DNA of 35,695 bases from Haplosporangium gracile. Lineage: Eukaryota > Mortierellomycota > Mortierellomycetes > Mortierellales > Mortierellaceae. Made by a program: the position numbers and the translations under genes. Each line of letters starts with the position of its first letter. The stretch's first letter is position 1. The notes beneath the pieces were generated by a model. That model saw only the letters and a program-made list of their open reading frames with translations, was not told the DNA's origin and did not search any database. Shown here piece by piece: positions 22,301-35,695 of the stretch. Location: NCBI GenBank assembly GCA_015499985.1, contig JAAAUF010000304.1, forward strand, positions 3,906 through 39,600, in the 5' to 3' direction.

Positions 22301-25300
22301 GGCGAGAAAGAGACTTGGTATAGCGCCTGAAGGCTGAGTTGACATTAACAAAGAAGAGATTGCACAGTCCCAGAGCGGTCTCCGATGGTAAGAGCTGCAA
22401 GAACTGGCTAATGTTGTGGTCGGATATCTCGTTCGATGCGCCAAATCCAGTAACATCCACCACCAAATCAAACGACTTGTTCGCCACAGGCTCCAGCAAC
22501 TATTGTTATTCAAGTAAAATCAGAGCGGTTAAGAAAAAGCAAATATGAAATGTCATGAACATACAAGGGTAAAACAACGGTAAAAAGGGCAAACCTACGA
22601 GGAAGACTCGATACATGACGGTCTCGAGATCGAGGTTCTCGAGTGACAGCTTGCGCATGACAAAGTAAAAAACGGGTCTCCTTTCTTTGGAAAGACCGCC
22701 TTCATAAAAGACGCTGTCCTTGAGAATGTTGTCGTTGACTCGGCTCCTGTTTTTGCGCATGAACTCGTGGTACTGGTGAATGTTTAGCGTCACAGGGACG
22801 ATATCGCGACGATGACGCTCTGGGGGTGGTCCAAGCTGTGCCAAAAGGGTCGAGAGCGTATCAAAGGATCGCTTGGTCGCCAAGTAGGTCTTGTCCTCCT
22901 CTAACTCCTGAGAGGTCTTCATGGTCAAATCTTTGCTCATCCTCTCCAAGTTCAGCACCAAGTGGCGATGAAGCGACGAGCGGTCTCCAACCTCAATCGC
23001 ACGGTAATGGGCGGGGTCGGTCGAGGCGGGCTCCATGAGCTGAGGAGTCGAGATGTTGCCGAGGAAACGAGTGACCTTGTGGATGTTGGAGGTCAAAAAG
23101 GTGTTGAGGACGATCATGAAGGGCTCCTTGGCTCCGAACAGGACGTTGTTGGCGAGATTCTGGATAACCTTGGTGATCAGCAGCAAGCCGCGACGCACCT
23201 TGGTATTCTCAATAGGGGCATGCAACAGACCATCAGACTCGGGTGCGACAATGGCAGGGCAGAGGAAACGCAAAAAGATGAATCCTCCGACTGCGGTGAA
23301 CTTTGCGTCAGGGAAACGCTCTCCGACAGCCTGCGACAGGTACCAGCAGACTTCCTTGAAAGAGTTGGGGACTTTGGAGGCTGAATCCGTGATGGTATCC
23401 AAGAAGACTTGCGCCATATGCTTTAAATTCTCAGAGTTAACATTGTCGTCCTCCTCTGGTCCAAGACGCGCGGGATCCAACTCGTAAGATCCCTGCGCTG
23501 GGAGGGTCATGAGGGCGTTCAAGAGAGGCTGGAGAGTGCTCTTGAGGTATTCTGCTCCGTTCAGCTTGGCAAAGACGGTCAACAAACGGGTCGCCATACA
23601 GTTTCTGCGGAACAGCTCCGACTCGCTCGTCTCCCTGACTTCCTTCATGATGACGGCCTTCAACAAGGGCATGGCCAAACCACGGCTCTCAAAGACGTGG
23701 AGGAGAACGATCGCCAAGTCGTCAATCTCGCTGACTGGGCAAACATGGCATAGGGACAAAACCAAGTTGAGATCAGGCGACGCAATCAGGTCGATCAGCT
23801 TCTCGTAACGATCCTCCATGGCACTCTCTGACAACACGGCGAACTCGGTTCCCTGCTTGAGAATGTTGGTGAGAACCTGCATGAACGCGGTCCTTGTCCT
23901 GTCATCCTCGTGGTATCCCATGGAAAGCGAGTAATTCAATCCTGTCTCGATGTTGGCGCTCAGCATGTTGGACAGAGCCTTGATGGTATAGTCCTTCAAT
24001 GGACCGAGATCGCGGACGATCGCCTTAGACTGTTTTTTACCATTGGAAACATCAAATACAATTAGATTTGCAAGCAATTTTTAACTTCATTTGTGACAAT
24101 ATAATAACGGGATCATGATTATTTACCTTGGCAAAAAGGATGGCGAGGTCTTCGTTGTTCTGGCGATGGTAAGAAGGTCCAGACTCGATATACTCCAGAA
24201 CACGACACCGGTTCAGCAGCTTTAAGAAAAAGTTGAAGTAGCGATAGAAGATGGCTGAGCGGATCTGGGTCATGTCGGTATCATGAGCGGTCTCGTAGGG
24301 CTGAAGAGGAAGCTGGTAAAGGAGTGACACGATGGACTTCATGCAAGCAAGATCCAAATCGCGGTAGAGTCTTCCATTGTTGGCAGGGTCATCTTTGTCC
24401 TCGACATACGAAGGCATCTCCGTAGGCTATTTTTGCATTATATAAACAGGGGAATAGCATGTTAGATGACGCTTCCCGTTATGTCAGTAGCATTTTCACT
24501 GCGCCCATTCGACAATGCAGACTGTAAACTTACCAAAGAGAAGTCGGAAGTCCACTCGATCATGACCTCTACCATCTTATTACGCAGACGAATTTCCTGA
24601 CGAAGAGAGATATACTCCTTCTTCTGCATCAAAGTCTCACAGAGCTGGCACATCTTGATCTTGACACGCAGACCGTTCAAACTGTGACCGAGACGGTGCA
24701 AGTAGCGAGCAAAGTAAAGGACCAGGGCACCAAAGTCAAACGAGAAGATGGCATCTGATGGAGATGACATGCGATCCAAAACGAGCTTGAGCACCGAGAT
24801 TGCCTGGTCGACAAACATGGTGTACTGCTCAGTGCAAATAGGCTCTCCATGACTGTCAAAGAAGCGTGAGACGACGTAGATCAACTGTTTGAAAAGAACA
24901 GGGTAAAGTGCTGGAGAAAGTTCCGAGCCGAGAGTCTGCTTGACAACATCGCGCACAAACACCTGCTCATTGACCAGAAGCTGGACCATGTCGAGCATAT
25001 AACGCTCTACATTGCCCTGTGCGGCCTTGGTCTCGTTGACTGAGGACCGGCGGAAGTTTTCTCCAGAGGCATTGGTGCGAGGGGCGACGTTGGAGGGGAG
25101 TGAGGCTCCGGCAAGGGCAGCCAAGAAACCGGTGAAATGTCGCCACTCTGCGTTGCGAGAATCCGACGGATCAATAATAAATCCACCCTTGGGAGGTGCA
25201 GGAAGGGTGGTCGAGCGCTTGGCGTTCCTGTTTTTCTCGAAGGGCTCCATATTCTCGTAAAAGGCAATCTCGTCCTTTGTCCAGAACACTGTAATGTTTT

Positions 25301-28300
25301 TCCAGCGGCGGTAAGCCTCCTCCCAAGCTCCCAAGTTTCCAGGTGTAGGCTGAGAGATCTGACGAATAATTTTTCGCAAGCGCTTCTGCTGCGACACGCG
25401 ACCTAATTAAGCATATAAGAGCTGGTGAGTAAGTCAAAAGCTGGAATAAAGGAAATAGGGAGCAACTAAGTTTGTGACAGAAATAGTGCTAAACGTTACC
25501 TGCAACAACAGCGCTGGGGGCGGAGAGTTCCATGTAGACGTCGATGTTTTCGAGGAGCGAAAGTTGTCCAACATTGGGGTTGACGACCTCTTGGGTAATG
25601 ACGGTTTCTTCGCACAAGAGACTGATACAGTTCACAGCCATGGTGCATATGTCCTGATCTGGGGCACAAATGAGAATCAAAAGAGCAATTTCCAAAGCCA
25701 CACTGGTAGCGAATCGCTTGGGGATGTCGTGACATGCAATAGCGAGTTCCTAATGGATCCGATGTGTCAAAGTATGGAGAGAAAAGTTAATAAATTATGT
25801 TTAGAGATTTTTGACCAACATCAAATGTGTTTCGAAAAGAGGTTGTCTTGCATGATTTACCTGGTGCTCCTTCAAGAAGATGTTGCGGCGGGACATAAGC
25901 TGTTGGAGCAACTCTAGAAGGAAGCGCGACTTTTCGTCGGTGCATTTTAGTTCCATCAGCTGACGTGCAATCGAGATGATGACGTCTGAGCTTAGGTTCC
26001 AGAAGGTCACCATCAAGTTGGCTCCTGAACCCCAGCGCTTGATGATCCTGGAATCGAAGAGCTGAAGCAAGACATTGCCTGCTGTAGTGCGGATGAAAAG
26101 GTGACTCTCGTTCAAGCAGAGCAATAGCCCCTTCAACAGCTGGTGAATCTCGTCTTCTACCGTCTCTGGCGTCTCCGTCTATGTTTTAATCAGAAGGAAG
26201 AAAGTGTTAGTAAATGTGGGAGACAGAAATTTAAGCTTGCAAGAAAGAAAGAAAAACATGCAAATCAACGTGACTTACGGCGACAGCCAAAGAGGCGTCG
26301 ATCTGATACATCTTGAGAAGGTAAATGATCAGCTCCTGCTTGTCCCTGGCGTTCTCGAGCATCTGCTTCTTCAGCTTCCGGTCAATGTTGACCTTCTTGG
26401 CCAAGATATCGGCAGCACGCTCACGGACAACATTCTCAGCAAAGAACCGTCTCAGAGGGGCACCCAGCGCATTGCTGGCAGGCTGGATCGACGGGTTCCA
26501 GGGCAAACGGTCCTCCTCAGACGCAATGGTATAGAAAGAAGTAACAAGCACAAGCTTAAACGCAATAGGCACCTTCTCGCTCGACAACTCGGGAATAAGC
26601 GAGTGGATCACGTGGCGAGGGTTTAAGCGGTACAAGGCGGTCAGACATGATGACATCGTGGCCTTGTCGATAGTGCCATCCGCATCCAGATAAGGTTTTG
26701 CTGGGGTAAAGAGGAGTTCCTTAAGCTCATTCTCGATTTCGGGAACTAGGTGGCGAAGGGCCGAGGTGTCGTTCTTGGAGACATAGGTCGACGCTTTACA
26801 GATGTCAACATAGCACAGTCCTGAAATCTCCATCAAACTCTTGTTCCTGAGTGACTTTTTGAGGGCAGCCAAGAATTGGGCTTTCTTGGATTGGTTGGAC
26901 CGATCGTCATCGTTCATGGCGTTGAGGAGAATGTCTGGACAGAGGATCAAGAGCATAGTCTGGAGAGGCCAGAAGTGTATCCTTCGCTTGTTGTCTGTGG
27001 CGATCGAATGGCAAATATCAAACAGAATATGGGGCTCTCCCTCCATGCGCCTCTGAGTCTGGCAGAGATGAACAAATTCCGAGGGGAATGTCTCAATCCA
27101 GTTCCAGATCGCCTTGTGGAGAACCTGACCCATCACCGTCTGGGCAGATCGTTTAAGGTGCAAAAACGAAGATCGCAACTCTAAAAAAAATTAATAAAAG
27201 GAACATTGTCAGCATCAATACTTACTGTTGTCTATTTGGTTCTGTCATACCGAGAAAGTAATCACTCTTAGAATAAAAATAAAAGAATGGCAGAAGGCGT
27301 ACCTGTCAGAACTTGGCCAAGTCGGCGTTGGTTCAAACTGGCAGTCTCCAGCAACTTGAGCTCGGCAGTCTCGGGCCAGTCATCATTGGTGGTCGAGAGA
27401 TGCTGGATACGAGCCTTGAGACGCGCAAAGACGATAGGCCAATTGGAGGCACTGATGTAGAACAGAATTTTGCCTGCCGTCTTGTAAATCTCCTGTGACA
27501 GTTCAACCTCCTGCAAATTGTTGCCAGATTGAGAAGACGAAATAGGGGCACTGTCTGTGTCATTGGCCTTTTTCCTGCTGCTGCTGCTGTTGTTGTTGTT
27601 ACTGCTCTGCACTTCTGTCCTCGCATCAGAGTCCTCGCAAGGGTGAACATCCTGAAGGAACCGCGTCAAGACACTGAGGACATATTTGGCGAGTGCATCA
27701 TCCAGTGGGGGAGGGTCGCTGTGTCGCGCTGCAGCCAAAGCAGAGATGGAGGTGACGGTCAAATCGGAACCATTGGTCAAGGTCTCTGATGCGTTATCGT
27801 TAGCTTCCCGGAGATGCTGGGTGAGCTGGTCCCTGTATGCCTTCCAATGGGCGTCCATGCACTGTGACAGGATCCTGAGCACAAACATCTGCGACTGCAA
27901 CACGTCATATGGCACAGATTCCTCCAGGACCATACCATTTTGCTAAACGATAAATAAATGTGCAATTGGATAATAGAGATCAATTGCTGAGATGGCGAGT
28001 TGTTTGCTTTTGCATAAGCAAATAAACATGGTCCATGGGGGGTAAATGGGTGAGCGTTGATGTTGTCTACTGGCTCACTGGACGCTTGTATTTTTTTTTT
28101 TTTTGCTCACGTCGCTTTTGTTGTCAATGGTCTGCTGTCCATGCTCTTGCGTATCTGCTCTTGTGCATACGAAAGTGTAAGTATCCATGGCGCCTTTCCT
28201 GAGGTCACCGCACGTGTATGTATGTTAAAAGCTCCGTAGTCCTTCTTTTGACTCGGGAAGTTAATCCTCTGTTATCATCCTGAATAAAAAAGGGCTACCC

Positions 28301-29173
28301 GGACTGGTATTAAAGAATAATGCAAACACTCAGGCATGCGTCTCTGCAGTGTAACCGATGCCTGTCTGTTGGTATAGCCCTGGTAGTCGGCTTGAGATAT
28401 AATCGGATGTTGTCGCTGTTGTCGTTATTGTTGACAGCCGATTGTTGGCTCTCGTGTCTATTGCCGTAGTTGTAGTTGGATGAAAGAGGCGTGTGCTCTT
28501 CTTTGGTTGTGTTTGAGATAAGATGATGAACAACACAGAGTGTTGCTATTGTTGTGGTTGTTGTTGAGGTTGTTGAGGTAAGAGATGATTGTGTACCTTG
28601 GAGATGTTCTCGAGCTGGTTGACGAGATGATGGCAGATCAGACCTAGACGATACCGCGAGAGGTCGAGCAGGGAGTTGATGGATTGCTGGATAAGCGGGT
28701 CCGTCTCTATGCTCTCGAGTGTGCGTCCATTATATGGTAGCTAGTAGTGTTGTTGAGAAAGCGGACTTATTAGCACACTTCATTGTCGCTAGCATACTGG
28801 AGAAACAAGGGAAGGATGAAGCAGGAGATGATGGTGCAGACGCGATGAAAGGGACAGGTCGGTTGCATGCTGACGGTGTGCCTGTGGGTATATGTACATA
28901 TTGTACAACGTGGGATTAGGACGACGTCGTCAACGTGGGAGTAGGAGGGAGGGGAGTGTGGTTGCGTAGTTGACTCCTTCGGCTCCTTTATTTCGTGTTC
29001 CGTGCATGTGAATGCGTTTGATGCACTGAGATGATGACAGTTGTTGTCGAGTGGGAGGGCGAGTGCGAGCGAGAGTCAAGAAAGAGAAGAAAAAGAGGAA
29101 GAAGAGGGATGTGCGTTACCCTTGCGATGATCCTGCTGATCAAGGACAAGACGAGCTTTGCCTCGGCGTTCAT
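19318..29173 (-). CDS. NF1: Neurofibromin-type Ras GTPase-activating protein (12 exons)
   Basis: Stimulates GTP hydrolysis by Ras and so damps Ras signalling at membranes. Exons: 29173-29120, 28740-28597, 27942-27303, 27180-26279, 26178-25861, 25749-25500, 25402-24534, 24426-24127, 24029-22599, 22499-20741, 20645-19736 and 19603-19318. All have GT-AG introns in matching phase; the product is 2620 aa. Similarity to animal neurofibromin runs from the N-terminus (VLSLISRIIARLP, LDLSRYRLGLICHHL) to near the end (YAFLAEAAVALPEVFALVYE). The GAP domain spans about 1185-1460: arginine finger R1205 in GYHEDDRTRTAFM, FLRFLCPAIVAPE at 1411-1423, DPARLGPEEDDN near 1345. A Sec14-PH module follows at about 1570-1840 (FYFVMRKL, FDLVVDVTGFG), then HEAT-like helices (LTLEFLTECFVGFQ, PRCLEFVSPWLSNLAKYC). 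Only the Asn/Ser stretch in exon 3 is low complexity. Introns 3-11 are 95-132 nt, but introns 1 and 2 are 379 and 654 nt. The start is supported by alignment with the animal N-terminus. Full-length conservation favours NF1 over IRA1/2 naming. Confidence 0.95.
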
Positions 29174-29339
29174 CGTCCAGGTAGTCGACTAAGGGAGTAT
29201 ATGGCAGACAGGGCGGGCGTGTGTATGTGGATATGGATGGATGAGACAAAGGTGTCGAAGGGAGCGGAAGGAGGAAGGTGTAAGAATGAAGAAAGAGAGG
29301 AAAGGTAGGAGGAGTAGGAAGGAGGGCGGAGAAAGGAAA

Positions 29340-29358
29340 GGGAAAGGGAAAGGGAGGG
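29340..29358 (+). promoter_or_regulatory. Possible G-quadruplex in neurofibromin leader/promoter
   Basis: Four G3 runs with loops AAA, AAA and A (GGGAAAGGGAAAGGGAGGG), followed closely by more GGG runs. The motif lies about 170 nt upstream of the neurofibromin ATG, on its template strand, so it would form in DNA and not in the sense RNA. Confidence 0.4.
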
Positions 29359-30179
29359 TCGGGAAGGGAAGAATGGGAGGAGAGGGACGGTATGGGATGA
29401 ACAAGAGAGTAGGATGACGGGAGGAAAGGAATGATGGGCAGACAAAGATGAAGAGGGGGGGATGATGACAAAGAAGAGTGTAAAGAGGATGGACTGGGAG
29501 CAGGTAAAAATGACAGGCAGATTGGAGCAGTAAAGAAGGTAGCTTGTTGAGAGGTGAATTGAAGTGAGAGAGAGAGCGAGAGAGGAGAGAGCGTTTGCCT
29601 GTCGTGGAGCAATGAGTGAGTGAGAGCAACGAGGCAAGATGATGTACTAGGGCCATGTAAATTGGGCAGAGGACAGACAGCCAAATGAAAAAAAAAAATA
29701 GCTCACAATTGATTTCCTCGAATAAACCACATGGAGAGGATGGACGGGACCGTTGAGTGAAGAGAGGAAATAGAAAAAGAGACAAAACAACAAAACATTG
29801 GGAAGGGGGCAAATGAAATGAAATATACATAGTACAAAACAAACAGACATTGAACAACAAAGAAAAAGGACAAAGAGGCCTCTCGTCTCCTTGGTCCTTC
29901 TGTTCCTTTGCCCCCGTGCCTTCACGCCCTTTGAAGAGCTTGTTTTTTGCAATGTGCTGGAGACAAACTCGACCGTTGCAAACTGAAGGAAGCAAATAGA
30001 CCAGCAAGCGGTCCATCAGTGGCCAATGAGATGACTCGATCAACATACTTTATATCCTGTCACTGATGATGGATTTAACGAAGATCTGATTAGGGTGAAT
30101 ACACTGCCTTCCCTTTATCGGCTCTTCTCCCTCCAGTCATCTTGTTGCTTAAAAGGTCGAACCTTGTTGATTACCCTTT

Positions 30180-30425
30180 GTACTTTAGTTTACATCTGTT
30201 CTTCATTTTTTCCTCCTTTCTTTCACTCAACACTTTCTCTCCTCTGTGGCATCGTCCACATTCCTTTCTTCCATCTCCTCTCCCCTCTTCTCACTCTATC
30301 TACTCTCTCACTTTCCTCCCCTGCATTCTGTCATTTACAATTCCCACTTCCCTGCAGTCAAGAAACACCGATCAACCCACATTCGACATCCGATTCCTTC
30401 CCCCTTCTTCCTCACCATTACTTTT
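30180..30425 (+). promoter_or_regulatory. CT-rich leader of the diflavin reductase gene
   Basis: Runs of CTTT, CCTCC and TCTC on the coding strand end about 15 nt before the ATG at 30440. The position and composition match the tracts before the other genes in this window. Confidence 0.5.
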
Positions 30426-30439
30426 GACCCAAAAGCATA

Positions 30440-33945
<3,506 letters not shown>

Positions 33946-34062
33946 TGTGAAGGAGAGTGATGGTTGCTGCAGAGGTTGGTGGAGAAGACGATGAATTGTT
34001 TTAGGAAGAGTGGAGTACCATGAAAGTATAACTGCAAGTGAGTAATGGATTTGAATCGCATG

Positions 34063-34068
34063 AATAAA
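34063..34068 (+). terminator. Candidate poly(A) signal of the diflavin reductase gene
   Basis: AATAAA about 118 nt after the stop, followed by GAAT repeats. Position and orientation fit a fungal 3' UTR. Confidence 0.5.
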
Positions 34069-34424
34069 TGAATGAATGAACATTCTTCACATTGCAGTTT
34101 CTGAATTCTTGTGCATCAGGGCGAACAGAGCATGAATAATGGCGTGCTACTATCAGATAGGAGACCGATTCAAAGACACAAAACTTGTCTGTGCTTTTGT
34201 GCTCAACCTTCTTCCATTGGTGTATGCTTTTTGTGTGTGTCTCTCTAGTCTCCTTGTTCGCTCGTATCTCGATGTTCTTGTTTTGATGACTAAAAATGGT
34301 CTACATGTAGGCGCACATTCTTTGCTATCCCTATCCTTACCTCTTTACATGGGCTTTTGCTTGGCGGTCGGGTCGATACGCTAGAATTGGCTAGGATAGA
34401 ATAGGATAGTAAGTCCGGGATTTC

Positions 34425-34817
34425 TTATGCAGGGCGCTGCAAACAGATAAACATCACACCTCCAGCATATACACGAAGGTGTAGGGAATGTAAAAACGGA
34501 CTACTGTAGGGGGAGGAAGAGATGAGGCAGAAGGCAGAGAAGGTGGTGGTGCTAGCGAGGGAGATGGTGCAGGCACTAGTGAGGGCAACTAGAATGATTT
34601 TCTTACGGCCAATCCTTTCGTTTACCAGCACCAAAACAACATCCACAGGTACTAGACATAGGCTAATGGGCGGGTAAGAATAATAGACCTCGACTAGGGC
34701 GAATTCGCTAACGAGAAAAAGCCAGAACCGAAGGCAATTGGCAAGTATGTGAGAGAAATGTATTCTCGACAGCAATGTGCCCATTAGTGTGCAGGAAAGA
34801 GAGAGAGAGGATGGCAA
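34425..34817 (-). pseudogene. Possible decayed fragment of an MFS/sugar transporter
   Basis: The minus-strand frame contains EVYYSYPP, a hydrophobic span, then LVNERIGRKKIILVAL and another hydrophobic span (CTISLA). This order resembles MFS transporters, where a YYSP-like segment and a membrane helix precede a loop of the type ER-x-GRKK leading into the next helix. The spacing is shorter than in intact families. No transporter sequence continues upstream or downstream, the frame closes with a stop, and the flanks are simple sequence. I infer a relic, but chance similarity in a hydrophobic frame remains possible. Confidence 0.3.
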
Positions 34818-34954
34818 AGGAATGTGGATATAAAAAAAACGTGGGGTTCAAAAGTAGATGCATCTCACGAGCGATGACGATGGAGGGAAAGAGAGAGGAA
34901 GGGCGAGGAATGTGCATGATGCTGCGAATTAGGCTGGTAGGGTCCTCCTTCTTC

Positions 34955-35060
34955 TCCCCCTCTCTGTCGCTCTGTATTGGAGTAGCTCAGCGTCTCTCTT
35001 TCCCTTTCCCTCTCCCTCCCTCTCGCTCTCTCCTTCCCCTTCTTCTTCCCTCTGTCTTTG
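34955..35060 (+). promoter_or_regulatory. CT-rich tract resembling a gene leader
   Basis: Almost pure C/T with CCCTTTCCC and CTCCCTCCC blocks on the + strand, closely like the tracts upstream of the annotated genes. It could mark the promoter of a plus-strand gene continuing past the window edge. Confidence 0.35.
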
Positions 35061-35242
35061 CAACCCCTCTTGCATTTGAAGACCCCGTTCGAAAATCGAT
35101 CATCATTCCTCCTCTGCAACCTTGCATCAAGCGATCATGATCATGTCCATGTCCATGCTTTGCCAAGAGCTCCTTTGCTCTCTCGTCTCCCTTTTTCCTC
35201 CCGCCTCAGTTAACATGAACGTGCCCACAGCACTTTATTGCG

Positions 35243-35308
35243 ATGTGCATGCATGCACACCCCTACTCCTCCCCCTCCCCCTCCTCCGCTCTCCTTTCAC
35301 CCTCTAAG
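35243..35308 (+). CDS. Candidate first exon of a plus-strand gene leaving the window (partial)
   Basis: From the ATG at 35243 a 22-codon frame reads MCMHAHPYSSPSPSSALLSP and then Ser-Lys. It ends exactly at AAG/GTATGT, a strong 5' splice site, in phase 0. A CT-rich leader-like tract lies upstream. The product is too short and Ser/Pro-rich to identify. The downstream exon was not found before 35695, so the exon may equally be 5' UTR or spurious. Confidence 0.22.
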
Positions 35309-35539
35309 GTATGTCCAGAGATCAAAAAAGAAAAAGGCGGCCAAGGCGCCGATGGTGACTAGCCAATAGGGTTCTTCCCTTCTGGATGTCATGAGTGTAA
35401 CAAGGTGAGCATGAGCGTGTGATCGCGATGGGGCCGAGTGGCCAATCATTAATCAGCCGCTTACTTTGGTGCTCTCCCGTCTTCACTTCACCCTTTCCCT
35501 CCAACAAAAGGGAGAACAAAATAACGTTTTTGTTTGCAT

Positions 35540-35563
35540 GGGCCAGGGAGGGGGGGAAAGGGG
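35540..35563 (+). other. Possible G-quadruplex motif
   Basis: Four G runs (GGG, GGG, G7 and GGGG) with loops CCA, A and AAA. It lies about 230 nt downstream of the GTATGT donor at 35309, within what would be the first intron of the candidate right-edge gene. Confidence 0.35.
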
Positions 35564-35695
35564 AGAGGCGGACCCCGCCTCGCTCTGTTTTACTCTATTC
35601 TGCTGCTACGCCTTGAAAATGTTATGATTATTCCCTGGAGAGATACGAATGAGGAGGTGTGTCATTTGTTTACATCGACAGCCTGTTTTTCACAC

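Larger units (their letters stand above)
29174..30439. promoter_or_regulatory. Divergent promoter region between neurofibromin (-) and diflavin reductase (+)
   Basis: This 1.27-kb head-to-head spacer must contain both promoters. The left half (about 29250-29640) is purine-rich on +, hence CT-rich toward neurofibromin. The right half (about 30180-30425) is CT-rich on + toward the reductase. Large minus-strand frames here are Ser/Pro/Leu/Phe-rich translations of the CT tract and are not supported as genes. Confidence 0.6.
33946..35695. other. Right-end region without a certain gene
   Basis: It starts with the 3' UTR of the diflavin reductase gene. It then holds a minus-strand MFS-like fragment (34817-34425), a purine-rich stretch, a strong CT tract (34955-35060), a short open frame ending at a GTATGT donor (35243-35308) and a G-run motif (35540-35563). 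Nothing here can be called a complete gene. Confidence 0.55.

Noticed and set aside
27943..28596. Possible missed exon in neurofibromin intron 2 (minus frame 28536-28330)
   Set aside because: Flanking exons join in phase with continuous family similarity. The frame is Thr-rich low complexity.
29189..30046. 285-codon minus-strand frame upstream of neurofibromin
   Set aside because: It is a Ser/Pro/Leu/Phe translation of the CT-rich leader. The true N-terminus aligns with animal neurofibromin at 29173.

Overview
The window looks like nuclear DNA of a filamentous, early-diverging fungus, most likely Mucoromycota and probably Mortierellomycotina. This is inferred from several traits: GT-AG introns mostly about 95-165 nt long, CT-rich leaders before genes, proteins full of Ser, Gln, Asn and Thr runs, and an animal-type neurofibromin where yeasts have IRA1/IRA2. 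No bacterial, plasmid, viral or intact transposon signature was recognised. All gene models were spliced by hand from reading frame, splice sites and family conservation. No transcript evidence was available.

Layout. 1-1343 has no supportable gene. 1344-5021 (-) is a three-exon C2 + AGC kinase of the Sch9/Sck type (1063 aa). 5022-8332 is a head-to-head intergenic region with poly-T, GT and CT repeats. 8333-12321 (+) is an unrecognised 1277-aa Ser/Thr/Pro-rich protein in two exons. It converges on 12729-15722 (-), a 917-aa MYB protein in three exons with a 10-N assembly gap inside intron 2. 15723-19317 is a 3.6-kb gene desert with a purine microsatellite and a cluster of small hairpins. 19318-29173 (-) is a complete 12-exon neurofibromin/RasGAP (2620 aa). 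A 1.27-kb divergent promoter region separates it from 30440-33945 (+), a seven-exon NADPH-dependent diflavin reductase (Tah18/NDOR1, 682 aa). 33946-35695 has no certain gene. It holds a possible decayed MFS transporter fragment on the minus strand and, near the right edge, a CT tract, a short open frame and a strong 5' splice site that could begin a gene lying mostly outside the window.

Function. The Sch9-like kinase (TORC1/nutrient branch in yeasts) and neurofibromin (negative regulator of Ras) are both growth and nutrient signalling proteins. Tah18/NDOR1 supplies electrons to Dre2 for cytosolic Fe-S assembly. The MYB protein is a probable transcription factor. Nothing in the sequence shows that these neighbours are co-regulated, apart from the shared divergent promoter between neurofibromin and the diflavin reductase.

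The most unusual signals are a MYB repeat split by about 430 disordered residues, a Sch9-like kinase whose C-tail is stretched by a Gln-rich insert, the unrecognised Ser-rich protein with two ordered-looking islands, and a possible alternative terminal exon inside the long last intron of the diflavin reductase gene.
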